From the NCBI GenBank assembly GCA_022376925.1, contig JAIOJX010000030.1, forward strand, positions 174,897,298 to 174,961,297: DNA of 64,000 nucleotides, read 5' to 3'. Below, piece after piece: positions 10,579 to 22,374 of this stretch. The first letter of the stretch is position 1, and each line of letters starts with the position of its first letter. Position numbers and translations under genes: made by a program. Source of the stretch: Tragulus kanchil. Taxonomy: Eukaryota > Chordata > Mammalia > Artiodactyla > Tragulidae. The notes under the pieces were generated by a model. That model saw only the letters and a list, made by a program, of their open reading frames with translations. It did no database searches and was not told the DNA's origin.

Positions 10579-11160
10579 TGTAAGGCCTGGCCACCCCTGT
10601 TAAGGAGCTCTACTTAGTCTTGGTTTCCAGTGGCTGCTCATTTACCCTGAGCCCGTTCCATTCCTGTTCGTCAATTCTGCTTACATTGGAATGGAATCAC
10701 TTTTCCTTGAGCTCCCAGTTCTTGACTCCAGTCTCTGGAGCCTGCAGAGAAAGCCGGCTGTTTATTCTACCTGTGGAGCCCTGTACAAAGGCCACTGATA
10801 AAGCCCCACACCAAGGAGGCACTGACTAAACCCCAGGGCCACCATTGCCATGAACCCTCCCCAGCCAAACCGGTCAGCTCCCTGATCCCATATTAGATGA
10901 AAATACCCACCCTAACCTGTCACCTGCTGCCACCCTTCGAGCAGGAATTCTGTCTTGAGGCTACAAAAATTGACTGCTAACCCACGAAAAGGGGTTGGCT
11001 CCCCCTGGTCGGCTCTCCCAGGAGGTCAGCCCACTGTATTTTCATTATGTAGCCCACTGTAGTGCTCCTTACCTCGGCTCTTTGTTCTTAGTAAACTCAA
11101 GCCTTTCTGAAATACTCGGTCTCTGGAAATGCTTTTCCAAATCACACTTGGACCACAACA
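10579..11160 (+). mobile_element. Possible solo LTR of an endogenous retrovirus
   Basis: A ~580-bp block starting TGTAAGGCCTGG and ending ACCACAACA has LTR-like content: a CTCCCAGGAGGTCAGCCCAC region and a polyadenylation-like TTCTTAGTAAACTC near 11090. No primer-binding site, gag, pol or env follows. The 9-mer GGACCACAA occurs at both edges, but that is not a typical retroviral TSD. Duplicated falsely at 11692-12273. The identification is tentative. Confidence 0.4.
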
Positions 11161-11246
11161 CTACTGTCTCTCCTGATCATAGTCTCATTCTCCCACTCCT
11201 AAGTTTAACCCGCCTCCACAGGGCAAGGGGGTAAGAAACTTCTCTG

Positions 11247-11375
11247 GGATTTCCCTAGTGGTTAGGCCTCCTCGTTTCCACAACAGGGGGCACGGGTTCC
11301 ATCCCTTAGCTCTCAGTAGGAACTAAGATACTGCATACCAAGGGGGCTATAGAGACAGAGAGAGAGAGAGATGCA
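11247..11375 (+). mobile_element. tRNA-SINE with (GA)n end
   Basis: GGGATTTCCCTAGTGGTTAG head, GGCACGGGTTCCATCCC (B box region) and AGGAACTAAGATACTGCATACC, ending in a GAGACAGAGAGAGAGAGAG run. False copy at about 12358-12487. Confidence 0.7.
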
Positions 11376-12692
11376 ATTTTCCACCAGTGTTGCCTTGTTT
11401 GAAGTACACATTAGTTTGCCAGTACACTTCCTTCAATACAATGCTCCGAACTAGACACCTAAGGCTGGACCAAGAAGGAGGACGTGTCCCTCCCTTGTTT
11501 AGGACACCTGGCTTCTACTGATGTGACTTTAAGTCCTTTTTTGAAAGCCACCTCACACTGCCAATTCATAATAAGCTTGCCCATTTTTTGCACATCCATT
11601 AAGTCCTTCACCAAGATGGAGGGGCTGGAATGCAGAGACAAGGAAGAGTTTGCAGAACACGGATCCTGCAGAGTAAAGTAGGGACCACAAATGTAAGGCC
11701 TGGCCACCCCTGTTAAGGAGCTCTACTTAGTCTTGGTTTCCAGTGGCTGCTCATTTACCCTGAGCCCGTTCCATTCCTGTTCGTCAATTCTGCTTACATT
11801 GGAATGGAATCACTTTTCCTTGAGCTCCCAGTTCTTGACTCCAGTCTCTGGAGCCTGCAGAGAAAGCCGGCTGTTTATTCTACCTGTGGAGCCCTGTACA
11901 AAGGCCACTGATAAAGCCCCACACCAAGGAGGCACTGACTAAACCCCAGGGCCACCATTGCCATGAACCCTCCCCAGCCAAACCGGTCAGCTCCCTGATC
12001 CCATATTAGATGAAAATACCCACCCTAACCTGTCACCTGCTGCCACCCTTCGAGCAGGAATTCTGTCTTGAGGCTACAAAAATTGACTGCTAACCCACGA
12101 AAGGTGTTGGCTCCCCCTGGTCGGCTCTCCCAGGAGGTCAGCCCACTGTATTTTCATTATGTAGCCCACTGTAGTGCTCCTTACCTCGGCTCTTTGTTCT
12201 TAGTAAACTCAAGCCTTTCTGAAATACTCGGTCTCTGGAAATGCTTTTCCAAATCACACTTGGACCACAACACTACTGTCTCTCCTGATCATAGTCTCAT
12301 TCTCCCACTCCTAAGTTTAACCCGCCTCCACAGGGCAAGGGGGTAAGAAACTTCTCTGGGATTTCCCTAGTGGTTAGGCCTCCTCGTTTCCACAACAGGG
12401 GGCACGGGTTCCATCCCTTAGCTCTCAGTAGGAACTAAGATACTGCATACCAAGGGGGCTATAGAGACAGAGAGAGAGAGAGATGCAATTTTCCACCAGT
12501 GTTGCCTTGTTTGAAGTACACATTAGTTTGCCAGTACACTTCCTTCAATACAATGCTCCGAACTAGACACCTAAGGCTGGACCAAGAAGGAGGACGTGTC
12601 CCTCCCTTGTTTAGGACACCTGGCTTCTACTGATGTGACTTTAAGTCCTTTTTTGAAAGCCACCTCACACTGCCAATTCATAATAAGCTTGC

Positions 12693-12965
12693 AGTCAACC
12701 AAAACCTTTAAATCTCTTTCTTGTAAGCTGCTATTAAACCAGGTGTTTCTCATCCAATATGCATGTAGGCATTTATTTTTAATTTATACCTTGTTTATTT
12801 CCAAAAATGACTCAGCCTAGAAACGGAACACGAGCACACATCTACACAGTTAAAAGAAAGCTCTGAGGGAGATCAGACATGTTACATTTTCACAGTAGAT
12901 TTTCTGAGTTAAATGCAGGTATCTAGACACAGTTGGTCATCCTCAGAGTCAAGAATCTACATAGA
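12693..12965. other. Unassigned sequence
   Basis: AT-rich unique sequence after the third duplication. No element or gene is recognised. Confidence 0.4.
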
Positions 12966-12967
12966 AT

Positions 12968-13115
12968 CTAGAGTGGCCCTTCCTTATCTGAAGTTCAGAC
13001 TCGGCAAAGTCAACCAACGGCATATCATGTAGGACCAGAATATTTACCACGGACCAAAAAATCCACGAACAAGAGAACCCAGGCAGTTCAAACCGATGTT
13101 GTGCAAGGGTCTGAT
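12968..13115. mobile_element. Tigger/mariner-like DNA transposon remnant
   Basis: Blocks CCTTATCTGAAGTTC, AAGTCAACCAAC and the end GCAGTTCAAACCGATGTTGT followed by GCAAGGGTC resemble the terminal parts of Tigger-derived non-autonomous elements. The element is internally deleted and both exact termini are unclear. Confidence 0.5.
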
Positions 13116-13261
13116 GTATACCCTTATTTAATTTTCTTCTCTTGACTGAGGATTCTTGGTGCGATTTTTCCAAGTCTCTTTCTCTTGTAGGCAATGTAAG
13201 CCACTCTCAGCAGCAGGCCATCCACCACTTTGCTGCTGTTCCCCATTCTCCACAGCTCCCT

Positions 13262-13400
13262 CTTTCATCTCCATTCCGGCCCTTGCTAGCTATGTGCCCT
13301 TGGCCTGGTTCCTTGACCTCTCTGTTACCCCGTCTACTCATTTGCAGTCCAGTGCACCTTTCCCAGAGGTGTGGTGAGGATTAACTGAAGAAACTGATGG
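13262..13400 (+). mobile_element. MIR SINE fragment
   Basis: CTAGCTATGTGCCCTTGGC, CCTTGACCTCTCTGTTACCC and GGTGTGGTGAGGATTAACTG follow MIR consensus order. Two overlapping short frames here (13142-13384) are not genes. Confidence 0.65.
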
Positions 13401-13566
13401 GGTTTCTCCACACTTCCTTTCCCCTCTTGCTGGCTACCTGATGAGGACTCTTGAGTCCCAGTAGGTGGGGGGCCAGAGGGTGGCAGAGAGAGCTCTAGAT
13501 CACTCCATGGAGAAAAACCACTCTCCACTCAGGAATATCCACATCAGACTGCCATGTGAGACACAA
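13400..13566 (+). repeat. Second copy of the unnamed old repeat
   Basis: Diverged relative of 5090-5310 (see that entry). Here the middle is GC-richer (GTAGGTGGGGGGCCAGAGG). Confidence 0.5.
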
Positions 13567-13568
13567 CG

Positions 13569-15829
13569 AAGCTCTTCACTGTAGGTGGGGGTTGCTTTTG
13601 TCCACTGTCTATAATCTTTCCCAACCCTAAATGGCATGCCCTTTCTGAATTCAAAGAGAGAAGGCAGGGCTAGGTTCAGTCCTGAGTCTGTTTGCCCCCT
13701 GGTCCACCCCTCACCAGCCCTTGCTCTGTTCCACATCACAGTGAAGTCTACAAAGTGGGGGCCGTCTTAGCTTGGTGCTTGTGACTTTGGTCAACAGGAG
13801 GCATTGGCAAGAGACTGAAAGGCCAGAAGGGAGAGTAGCCGGGGGTTCTTCCAAGCATCTCTGGGAGTGCCTGTGTTGTGCTCAAGCCTCTCATTCACTC
13901 AGGATACGCCCACCACGGTTCCAGGATCCTCGGATGACAGCTCCCTGGGCTCCAGCTGAGACACTTCCTCTCTGGGTCCCTCCAGCCTCGGAGCACTAGC
14001 AACTTCCTGGCCTCTAGTTTCTGGTCACCTCACCGCCTCTGCTTCCCATGCTGCCACCACCTACGTATCCAGCCACATTCAGAAAAAACCTCCTGTATTA
14101 ATTATTTTCAAGCTATTTCTGTTTTCTGGCTAAACGGATATCTAAGAAAAGAAAGCATCACTCTTCACTTTCCAATTCAGGAGACATTTGCTAATAATGA
14201 GCTTGGTAACTTATGTTTCATCCCTTTTTCAGTGCATGGAATATGCATCTCCAACAGCCAACACTATAGGTCCCTATGACTTTCTGATGGGGTGGGAGGT
14301 GTGTTTTGGGTTTGAATTTAGGCAAACACTAGGATTCATCCTTTTAAAATTCCTTTGCCTCCCTTGATCCAAACGTAATTTTGAGACCCTTTCAAGAGCC
14401 TTCTAACTCCTCTCACTGTTCCTACTTTGGGCTCCTTTATCTATTCTTGAGAAGCAGCCTTTAAAGATGCAAATCTGATCATGTCGCTTCCTGCTTAAAT
14501 CTGTGCTCAGAATGAAATCCAAACATCTCAGCACAGATTACACAGCCCTGTGTGATTTACTGCTCGCCTGTCTCTCCATCCAAACCTCCCGCCTCCACCC
14601 TGCCCTGACCCCTTCTGCTCCAGTCACATTGCTTCTTCTTGCTCATCACATCTCCAGCTTAGGCGTGCTCCTAATTTCCTCTTGCTCCTGAGAATTCACA
14701 AGCTCTTCACTGTAGGTGGGGTTGCTTTTGTCCACTGTCTATAATCTTTCCCAACCCTAAATGGCATGCCCTTTCTGAATTCAAAGAGAGAAGGCAGGGC
14801 TAGGTTCAGTCCTGAGTCTGTTTGCCCCCTGGTCCACCCCTCACCAGCCCTTGCTCTGTTCCACATCACAGTGAAGTCTACAAAGTGGGGGCCATCTTAG
14901 CTTGGTGCTTGTGACTTTGGTCAACAGGAGGCATTGGCAAGAGACTGAAAGGCCAGAAGGGAGAGTAGCCGGGGGTTCTTCCAAGCATCTCTGGGAGTGC
15001 CTGTGTTGTGCTCAAGCCTCTCATTCACTCAGGATACGCCCACCACGGTTCCAGGATCCTCGGATGACAGCTCCCTGGTCTCCAGCTGAGACACTTCCTC
15101 TCTGGGTCCCTCCAGCCTCGGAGCACTAGCAACTTCCTGGCCTCTAGTTTCTGGTCACCTCACCGCCTCTGCTTCCCATGCTGCCACCACCTACGTATCC
15201 AGCCACATTCAGAAAAAACCTCCTGTATTAATTATTTTCAAGCTATTTCTGTTTTCTGGCTAAACGGATATCTAAGAAAAGAAAGCATCACTCTTCACTT
15301 TCCAATTCAGGAGACATTTGCTAATAATGAGCTTGGTAACTTATGTTTCATCCCTTTTTCAGTGCATGGAATATGCATCTCCAACAGCCAACACTATAGG
15401 TCCCTATGACTTTCTGATGGGGTGGGAGGTGTGTTTTGGGTTTGAATTTAGGCAAACACTAGGATTCATCCTTTTAAAATTCCTTTGCCTCCCTTGATCC
15501 AAACGTAATTTTGAGACCCTTTCAAGAGCCTTCTAACTCCTCTCACTGTTCCTACTTTGGGCTCCTTAATAATCTATTCTTGAGAAGCAGCCTTTAAAGA
15601 TGCAAATCTGATCATGTCGCTTCCTGCTTAAATCTGTGCTCAGAATGAAATCCAAACATCTCAGCACAGATTACACAGCCCTGTGTGATTTACTGCTCGC
15701 CTGTCTCTCCATCCAAACCTCCCGCCTCCACCCTGCCCTGACCCCTTCTGCTCCAGTCACATTGCTTCTTCTTGCTCATCACATCTCCAGTTTAGGCGTG
15801 CTCCTAATTTCCTCCTGCTCCTGAGAATT
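13569..15829. repeat. False tandem duplication 4 (unit about 1131 bp)
   Basis: 13569-14699 recurs at 14700-15829. The first copy breaks off as CTGAGAATTCACAAGCTC, where the second reads on through GAGAATTTAGCTGGG. Differences include one G in GTGGGGG and a TAA insertion near 15568. The last part overlaps duplication 5, so 14269-14699 is present three times. Confidence 0.92.
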
Positions 15830-15860
15830 TAGCTGGGCTCTGTCCTCATTACTCAGATCC
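15500..15860 (+). mobile_element. L2 LINE fragment
   Basis: TTCTAACTCCTCTCACTG, AATCTGATCATGTCGCTTCC, CTCAGAATGAAATCCAAAC and GACCCCTTCTGCTCCAGTCA follow L2 ORF2-end order in sense. The 62-codon frame found three times (14503, 15636, 16747) is this repeat, not a conserved protein. Confidence 0.65.
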
Positions 15861-15900
15861 AACCTACATCCCTACCCTTTTGGTAATTTCCTGTATTTTC

Positions 15901-16132
15901 TTTCTTTTGTTTTTTTTTTTTTTTACCAAGAACATTTTTATTGGGATATAGCCAATTAACAATTTTGTGTTAGTTTCAGGTGAACAGTGAAGGGGCTGAG
16001 TCATACATATACATGCGTCCACTGTCCCCCAAACTCCCCTCCTGTCCAGTCTGGTACTTAACATTAAGCAGAGTTGTATGCGCTCTACAATAGGTTTTTG
16101 TTAGTTATCCATTTCAAACATAGCAGTGTGTA
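15901..16132 (-). mobile_element. 5'-truncated L1, antisense, with TSD
   Basis: A poly(T) near 15908-15924 is followed by the antisense ruminant L1 3' UTR (TTTATTGGGATATAGCC, TTTTGTGTTAGTTTCAGG). The 13-bp direct repeat TTCCTGTATTTTC flanks it at 15888-15900 and 16133-16145. False copy: insertion 17012-17239, flanks 16999-17011 and 17240-17252, with a shorter T run. Confidence 0.9.
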
Positions 16133-16229
16133 TTCCTGTATTTTCAACTGGTTTTGCTTTTTCCACGGCACGCTAGTTAACAAAAATTAGCTGGTTCATT
16201 CATTTGTTTGCTTAAACAAGTACATGACC

Positions 16230-16410
16230 ACACTAACTTATTACCCCACTGTATCTTGAGCATTTAGAAATTCAAGGCACAGAGATATTTGTTCAAACAA
16301 CAACCAAACCTTCATTTCTCAGATGAGAGGACTGAAGCCCACTAATGTGAAGTGACCTATGTAGGATCTCCCAGCCTGAGATCTGATGCCACAGCTTCTT
16401 GGCCCTTCTG
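16230..16410 (-). mobile_element. MIR SINE, antisense
   Basis: CATTTCTCAGATGAGAGGACTG, TGTGAAGTGACCTATG and CAGCCTGAGATCTGATGCC are MIR core in reverse. Recurs at about 17338-17517 and 18459-18638 through overlapping false duplications. Confidence 0.6.
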
Positions 16411-17574
16411 CCAAGCCGGCCCCAATAAACCCACCTTCTCTTCCAGATCTTCCAAGGATCTAAGTAAATTAAGCCACTTCAGTCGTGTCCGACTCCAACA
16501 GCCAACACTATAGGTCCCTATGACTTTCTGATGGGGTGGGAGGTGTGTTTTGGGTTTGAATTTAGGCAAACACTAGGATTCATCCTTTTAAAATTCCTTT
16601 GCCTCCCTTGATCCAAACGTAATTTTGAGACCCTTTCAAGAGCCTTCTAACTCCTCTCACTGTTCCTACTTTGGGCTCCTTTATCTATTCTTGAGAAGCA
16701 GCCTTTAAAGATGCAAATCTGATCATGTCGCTTCCTGCTTAAATCTGTGCTCAGAATGAAATCCAAACATCTCAGCACAGATTACACAGCCCTGTGTGAT
16801 TTACTGCTCGCCTGTCTCTCCATCCAAACCTCCCGCCTCCACCCTGCCCTGACCCCTTCTGCTCCAGTCACATTGCTTCTTCTTGCTCATCACATCTCCA
16901 GTTTAGGCGTGCTCCTAATTTCCTCCTGCTCCTGAGAATTTAGCTGGGCTCTGTCCTCATTACTCAGATCCAACCTACATCCCTACCCTTTTGGTAATTT
17001 CCTGTATTTTCTTTCTTTTCTTTTTTTTTTTACCAAGAACATTTTTATTGGGATATAGCCAATTAACAATTTTGTGTTAGTTTCAGGTGAACAGTGAAGG
17101 GGCTGAGTCATACATATACATGCGTCCACTGTCCCCCAAACTCCCCTCCTGTCCAGTCTGGTACTTAACATTAAGCAGAGTTGTATGCGCTCTACAATAG
17201 GTTTTTGTTAGTTATCCATTTCAAACATAGCAGTGTGTATTCCTGTATTTTCAACTGGTTTTGCTTTTTCCATGGCACGCTAGTTAACAAAAATTAGCTG
17301 GTTCATTCATTTGTTTGCTTAAACAAGTACATGACCACACTAACTTATTACCCCACTGTATCTTGAGCATTTAGAAATTCAAGGCACAGAGATATTTGTT
17401 CAAACAACAACCAAACCTTCATTTCTCAGATGAGAGGACTGAAGCCCACTAATGTGAAGTGACCTATGTAGGATCTCCCAGCCTGAGATCTGATGCCACA
17501 GCTTCTTGGCCCTTCTGCCAAGCCGGCCCCAATAAACCCACCTTCTCTTCCAGATCTTCCAAGGATCTAAGTAA

Positions 17575-17785
17575 ATTAAGCCACTTCAGTCGTGTCCGAC
17601 TCTTTGTGACCCTATGGACTATAGCCCGCCAGTCTCCTCTGTCCATGGGATTCTCCAGGCAAGAATATGGGAGTGGGTTGCCCCTTCCTTCTCCAGGGGA
17701 TCTTCCCAACCCAGGGATGGAACCCAGGTCCTCCCACATTGCAGGTAGACCGTTTACCATCTGAGCCACAAGGGAAGCCTTATAC
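17575..17785 (-). mobile_element. Bov-A-type SINE, antisense
   Basis: Minus strand: GGCTTCCCTTGTGGCTCAGA, GGTTCCATCCCTGGGTTGG, CTGGAGAAGGAAGG and CCATAGGGTCACAAAGAGTC. Near-complete. Copies at 16472-16494 (truncated by the join) and 18696-18906. Both the 101-codon plus frame and the 131-codon minus frame here are SINE translations. Confidence 0.9.
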
Positions 17786-18370
17786 AGCAAGAATTTGGAG
17801 ACCAAATGAGAGCTTGCACCACCCTTAAGTGCTCCTTGGTCATACTGGTTTATTAACACACCTGCCCCTTAGCATTGTACACCTCAAGGAGCTCTGGCCT
17901 TTTATGAAAACCAAGTAAACAACCACTGATTCCACACTGGTTTTCCTTATGAAAATATTCATTGCTGAGATATGTTTTCCCTGTTTTAGATCCTCATATA
18001 AATGAATGCATGTTTCCATCTATCCATAAATGTTTAAGTTATGCCTCCTTCTCCCACTCTCTTCCACTTGCCCTTGGCAACTTGCTCTTGAACTTGTACC
18101 TGGCTGAAAGATTCACCACAGTCCTCTATTCTGTTCAAAGATATTTCCCTAGAGGCTGTGGAGGTTCTTGCTATAATTTGACATTAAAAATAAATAACAA
18201 AGCATCCTTCTACCGGCCCCAGGATCCTACTCACCTCAGCTGAGCTCTAAGACCTAAAAGGTCTGTGAGAGCTCTCAGCCGATGTTTCAGTGAGGGGAAA
18301 AGACTAAAAGAACTCTATCCTACACATGCCAGAGGCCAGACTAACAGAGAGCAAGGCTGTCGCATTTCAT
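17786..18370. other. Unassigned sequence (duplicated)
   Basis: No repeat is recognised. The 93-codon frame at 17962-18243, repeated at 19083-19364, has no domain I recognise and no gene context. Confidence 0.4.
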
Positions 18371-19689
18371 CTGCCAAAGGCGGAGAGAAAGACCTGAGTG
18401 TGGACTTCAAGACCAAGCGCGGCTTGTGGGACTGAACTCGGAAGACATTCCTCGAGGCACCTATGGGGAAAATGTCTAAGGGAATCATATTTTAGAAATT
18501 CAAGGCACAGAGATATTTGTTCAAACAACAACCAAACCTTCATTTCTCAGATGAGAGGACTGAAGCCCACTAATGTGAAGTGACCTATGTAGGATCTCCC
18601 AGCCTGAGATCTGATGCCACAGCTTCTTGGCCCTTCTGCCAAGCTGGCCCCAATAAACCCACCTTCTCTTCCAGATCTTCCAAGGATCTAAGTAAATTAA
18701 GCCACTTCAGTCGTGTCCGACTCTTTGTGACCCTATGGACTATAGCCCGCCAGTCTCCTCTGTCCATGGGATTCTCCAGGCAAGAATATGGGAGTGGGTT
18801 GCCCCTTCCTTCTCCAGGGGATCTTCCCAACCCAGGGATGGAACCCAGGTCCTCCCACATTGCAGGTAGACCGTTTACCATCTGAGCCACAAGGGAAGCC
18901 TTATACAGCAAGAATTTGGAGACCAAATGAGAGCTTGCACCACCCTTAAGTGCTCCTTGGTCATACTGGTTTATTAACACACCTGCCCCTTAGCATTGTA
19001 CACCTCAAGGAGCTCTGGCCTTTTATGAAAACCAAGTAAACAACCACTGATTCCACACTGGTTTTCCTTATGAAAATATTCATTGCTGAGATATGTTTTC
19101 CCTGTTTTAGATCCTCATATAAATGAATGCATGTTTCCATCTATCCATAAATGTTTAAGTTATGCCTCCTTCTCCCACTCTCTTCCACTTGCCCTTGGCA
19201 ACTTGCTCTTGAACTTGTACCTGGCTGAAAGATTCACCACAGTCCTCTATTCTGTTCAAAGATATTTCCCTAGAGGCTGTGGAGGTTCTTGCTATAATTT
19301 GACATTAAAAATAAATAACAAAGCATCCTTCTACCGGCCCCAGGATCCTACTCACCTCAGCTGAGCTCTAAGACCTAAAAGGTCTGTGAGAGCTCTCAGC
19401 CGATGTTTCAGTGAGGGGAAAAGACTAAAAGAACTCTATCCTACACATGCCAGAGGCCAGACTAACAGAGAGCAAGGCTGTCGCATTTCATCTGCCAAAG
19501 GCGGAGAGAAAGACCTGAGTGTGGACTTCAAGACCAAGCGCGGCTTGTGGGACTGAACTCGGAAGACATTCCTCGAGGCACCTATGGGGAAAATGTCTAA
19601 GGGAATCATATTTTCCCAGAGTGAAAATTAGGACACAGAAGCATAGAGCAGAATTTTTCTTTTTTCATTGTCATTGTTTTGTTGTTTCG

Positions 19690-19735
19690 GTGAGTACATA
19701 CACGTATGTGTATGTGTGTGTATGTGTGCTGATTT
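19690..19735. repeat. (TG)n-type microsatellite
   Basis: Short imperfect TATGTGTATGTGTGTGTATG run; a likely polymorphic simple repeat. Confidence 0.7.
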
Positions 19736-20048
19736 TGTACACATGAAGATGCCAGTGAAATTTAGAAACAGCCTCCAAATTTTGGATTTTCCAGGATCTT
19801 GAGATGGACTTGTTTCAGGATGATGACTGGAAAAGAACATTTTACAGCAGGAGTATCTCAAAAAAATGATATGTTTACACTGTTGTGTCTGTCTTTAATT
19901 CAGTTCCTAAAAGAAACACATTTAAAAGTTCACGTTTTTTACTCCCTTCCCCCAAAAAAGTTGCATGACTCACTGTGCCTACAAACTACATTGGAAAATC
20001 CTCAGGCCAAAATTCAGACTTCTCACTTCTATGGATCTAATTTTATCT

Positions 20049-22286
20049 CCTTTTATTAACTATATTAGTGATAGTAGACTAGGCTTCTCCTGAGGCAAGA
20101 AATAGCACCCCCACCATATCCCAAGCTTTTAGAGATAACTTATTCCCTCAAGTGAAGAGCCTCTTTACTTGGGAGAGGGATCTTTCTTACCTGAGCTACA
20201 TATTCATCAAGATCTCCAGGAGACTGTGCTTTATAAAGGGATTTGGGGTCTCTGACCAATGAAGGCTCCACAATCTTGCAACAGTACATCTAGAAGACAA
20301 ATCTGCTGGCTACATCACTACTGCAGGGGACGAGAAGCTGAGAATTGGAGATTTTCAGTGTCTAAGTCTGAAAGTGACACATGTCCCTTCTCACATTCCT
20401 TGGGTCCTAGTTAGCCATGTGGCCTCACTTCACTGCATGGAGGGCTGAGGAATATCAAGGAGCAATGTTGCGTGACCATCACTGGTTCTGCCACCCAACC
20501 CCTGCACCCCTCAAGAACTGATAGCTTACTTAAAAACCTCTTAGACTCTCAGAAATGAGTTCAGGTTCAGTTCCTGATCCTACTTAATTACTCGCATGAC
20601 TTGTAGTGAGATCTGCCGTACTTCTCTAAGCCACAGTTTCTTCATGCATAAGAAAAAGAATAGATATGTCATCAGATTTTTGTTAGAATTGAGGAGATTC
20701 ACATCAACTACTCAGAACAGTGTCTAACACATAAGTCCTCAACATAGTAAGTTCTTTAGAATAGGATGAGGTTCAGTCTTCAAGTACCTTTAAGAATTCA
20801 TTGCTCCAGGTCCTTCTCATCTCCACATCCCCAGTGCTAATATAATGTCTGACCTATGCTGGATGGTGAGAAATTTTAAACTAATGTTGACTGGGGCAGA
20901 TGCCATCCAAAGACTTTTTGATTATTCTCCCCAGTAAGTCATGGCTGTCGTTACTGCTGTCTCCTCGGCCAGAACACCCTGCTCACATCCAGCTGGCTTT
21001 TCAATACTGTTCATCCTTCATGCCCACCTTTGTCAGGTCATTCCAGTCCCATATGAATTCATTTCTCTTATCTTAAAATTTCTGGGTTTTGTATTTAAAA
21101 AATCACACTGATTATTTGACTGTTTCACACTTAACACCTTGATTTTCCAATAAGATGGTCAAACTCACCTTTTATTAACTATATTAGTGATAGTAGACTA
21201 GGCTTCTCCTGAGGCAAGAAATAGCACCCCCACCATATCCCAAGCTTTTAGAGATAACTTATTCCCTCAAGTGAAGAGCCTCTTTACTTGGGAGAGGGAT
21301 CTTTCTTACCTGAGCTACATATTCATCAAGATCTCCAGGAGACTGTGCTTTATAAAGGGATTTGGGGTCTCTGACCAATGAAGGCTCCACAATCTTGCAA
21401 CAGTACATCTAGAAGACAAATCTGCTGGCTACATCACTACTGCAGGGGACGAGAAGCTGAGAATTGGAGATTTTCAGTGTCTAAGTCTGAAAGTGACACA
21501 TGTCCCTTCTCACATTCCTTGGGTCCTAGTTAGCCATGTGGCCTCACTTCACTGCATGGAGGGCTGAGGAATATCAAGGAGCAATGTTGCGTGACCATCA
21601 CTGGTTCTGCCACCCAACCCCTGCACCCCTCAAGAACTGATAGCTTACTTAAAAACCTCTTAGACTCTCAGAAATGAGTTCAGGTTCAGTTCCTGATCCT
21701 ACTTAATTACTCGCATGACTTGTAGTGAGATCTGCCGTACTTCTCTAAGCCACAGTTTCTTCATGCATAAGAAAAAGAATAGATATGTCATCAGATTTTT
21801 GTTAGAATTGAGGAGATTCACATCAACTACTCAGAACAGTGTCTAACACATAAGTCCTCAACATAGTAAGTTCTTTAGAATAGGATGAGGTTCAGTCTTC
21901 AAGTACCTTTAAGAATTCATTGCTCCAGGTCCTTCTCATCTCCACATCCCCAGTGCTAATATAATGTCTGACCTATGCTGGATGGTGAGAAATTTTAAAC
22001 TAATGTTGACTGGGGCAGATGCCATCCAAAGACTTTTTGATTATTCCCCCCAGTAAGTCATGGCTGTCGTTACTGCTGTCTCCTCGGCCAGAACACCCTG
22101 CTCACATCCAGCTGGCTTTTCAATACTGTTCATCCTTCATGCCCACCTTTGTCAGGTCATTCCAGTCCCATATGAATTCATTTCTCTTATCTTAAAATTT
22201 CTGGGTTTTGTATTTAAAAAATCACACTGATTATTTGACTGTTTCACACTTAACACCTTGATTTTCCAATAAGATGGTCAAACTCA
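20049..22286. repeat. False tandem duplication 7 (unit 1119 bp)
   Basis: 20049-21167 recurs at 21168-22286; both carry CCTTTTATTAACTATATTAG at the left. The first copy ends AGATGGTCAAACTCA and jumps back; the second continues to TGTATAGGGACTG. I see one clear difference (TTCTCCCC vs TTCCCCCC near 20924/22043). Confidence 0.95.
20545..20765 (+). mobile_element. MIR SINE
   Basis: GAGTTCAGGTTCAGTTCCTG, CTAAGCCACAGTTTCTTCAT and CAGAACAGTGTCTAACACAT match MIR core and 3' side in sense. Copies at 21664-21884; the right half recurs at 22961-23060. Confidence 0.65.
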
Positions 22287-22374
22287 TGTATAGGGACTGT
22301 GCAGATTGTACCCCCAGAAACAATTCCTAACAGTAGTAAATGTTTTTATGTTGAGCATCCGTAAGCTAATTATT

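Larger units (their letters stand above)
10504..12692. repeat. False tandem duplication 3 (unit 1113 bp)
   Basis: 10504-11580 recurs at 11617-12692. A 36-base segment at 11581-11616 (starts CCATTTTTTGCACATCC) lies between the copies and has no obvious origin in the flanks, so it may be a badly resolved join. The copies differ by a homopolymer change (GAAAAGGGG versus GAAAGGTG near 10985/12098). Confidence 0.9.
15381..17602. repeat. False tandem duplication 5 (unit about 1112 bp)
   Basis: 15381-16494 recurs at 16495-17602. The join lies inside a Bov-A SINE: GTGTCCGACTC is followed at 16495 by CAACAGCCAACACTATAGG instead of TTTGTGACC, so the SINE is cut with no TSD. Confidence 0.93.
17371..19613. 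repeat. False tandem duplication 6 (unit 1121 bp)
   Basis: 17371-18491 recurs at 18492-19613 with very few differences (for example 17525 C vs 18646 T). The join reads GGAATCATATTTTAGAAATT; the unduplicated right edge reads GGGAATCATATTTTCCCAG. Confidence 0.94.

Noticed and set aside
10569..11158. GGACCACAA as a TSD for the 10.6-11.2 kb block
   Set aside because: Nine bases does not fit retroviral (4-6 bp) duplications, and the implied element ends lack inverted or TG/CA termini; it may be chance.
17464..18980. 131-codon minus-strand frame present twice (17464-17859 and 18585-18980) as a conserved tandem gene
   Set aside because: It is a read-through of a Bov-A SINE, and the second copy comes from false duplication 6.
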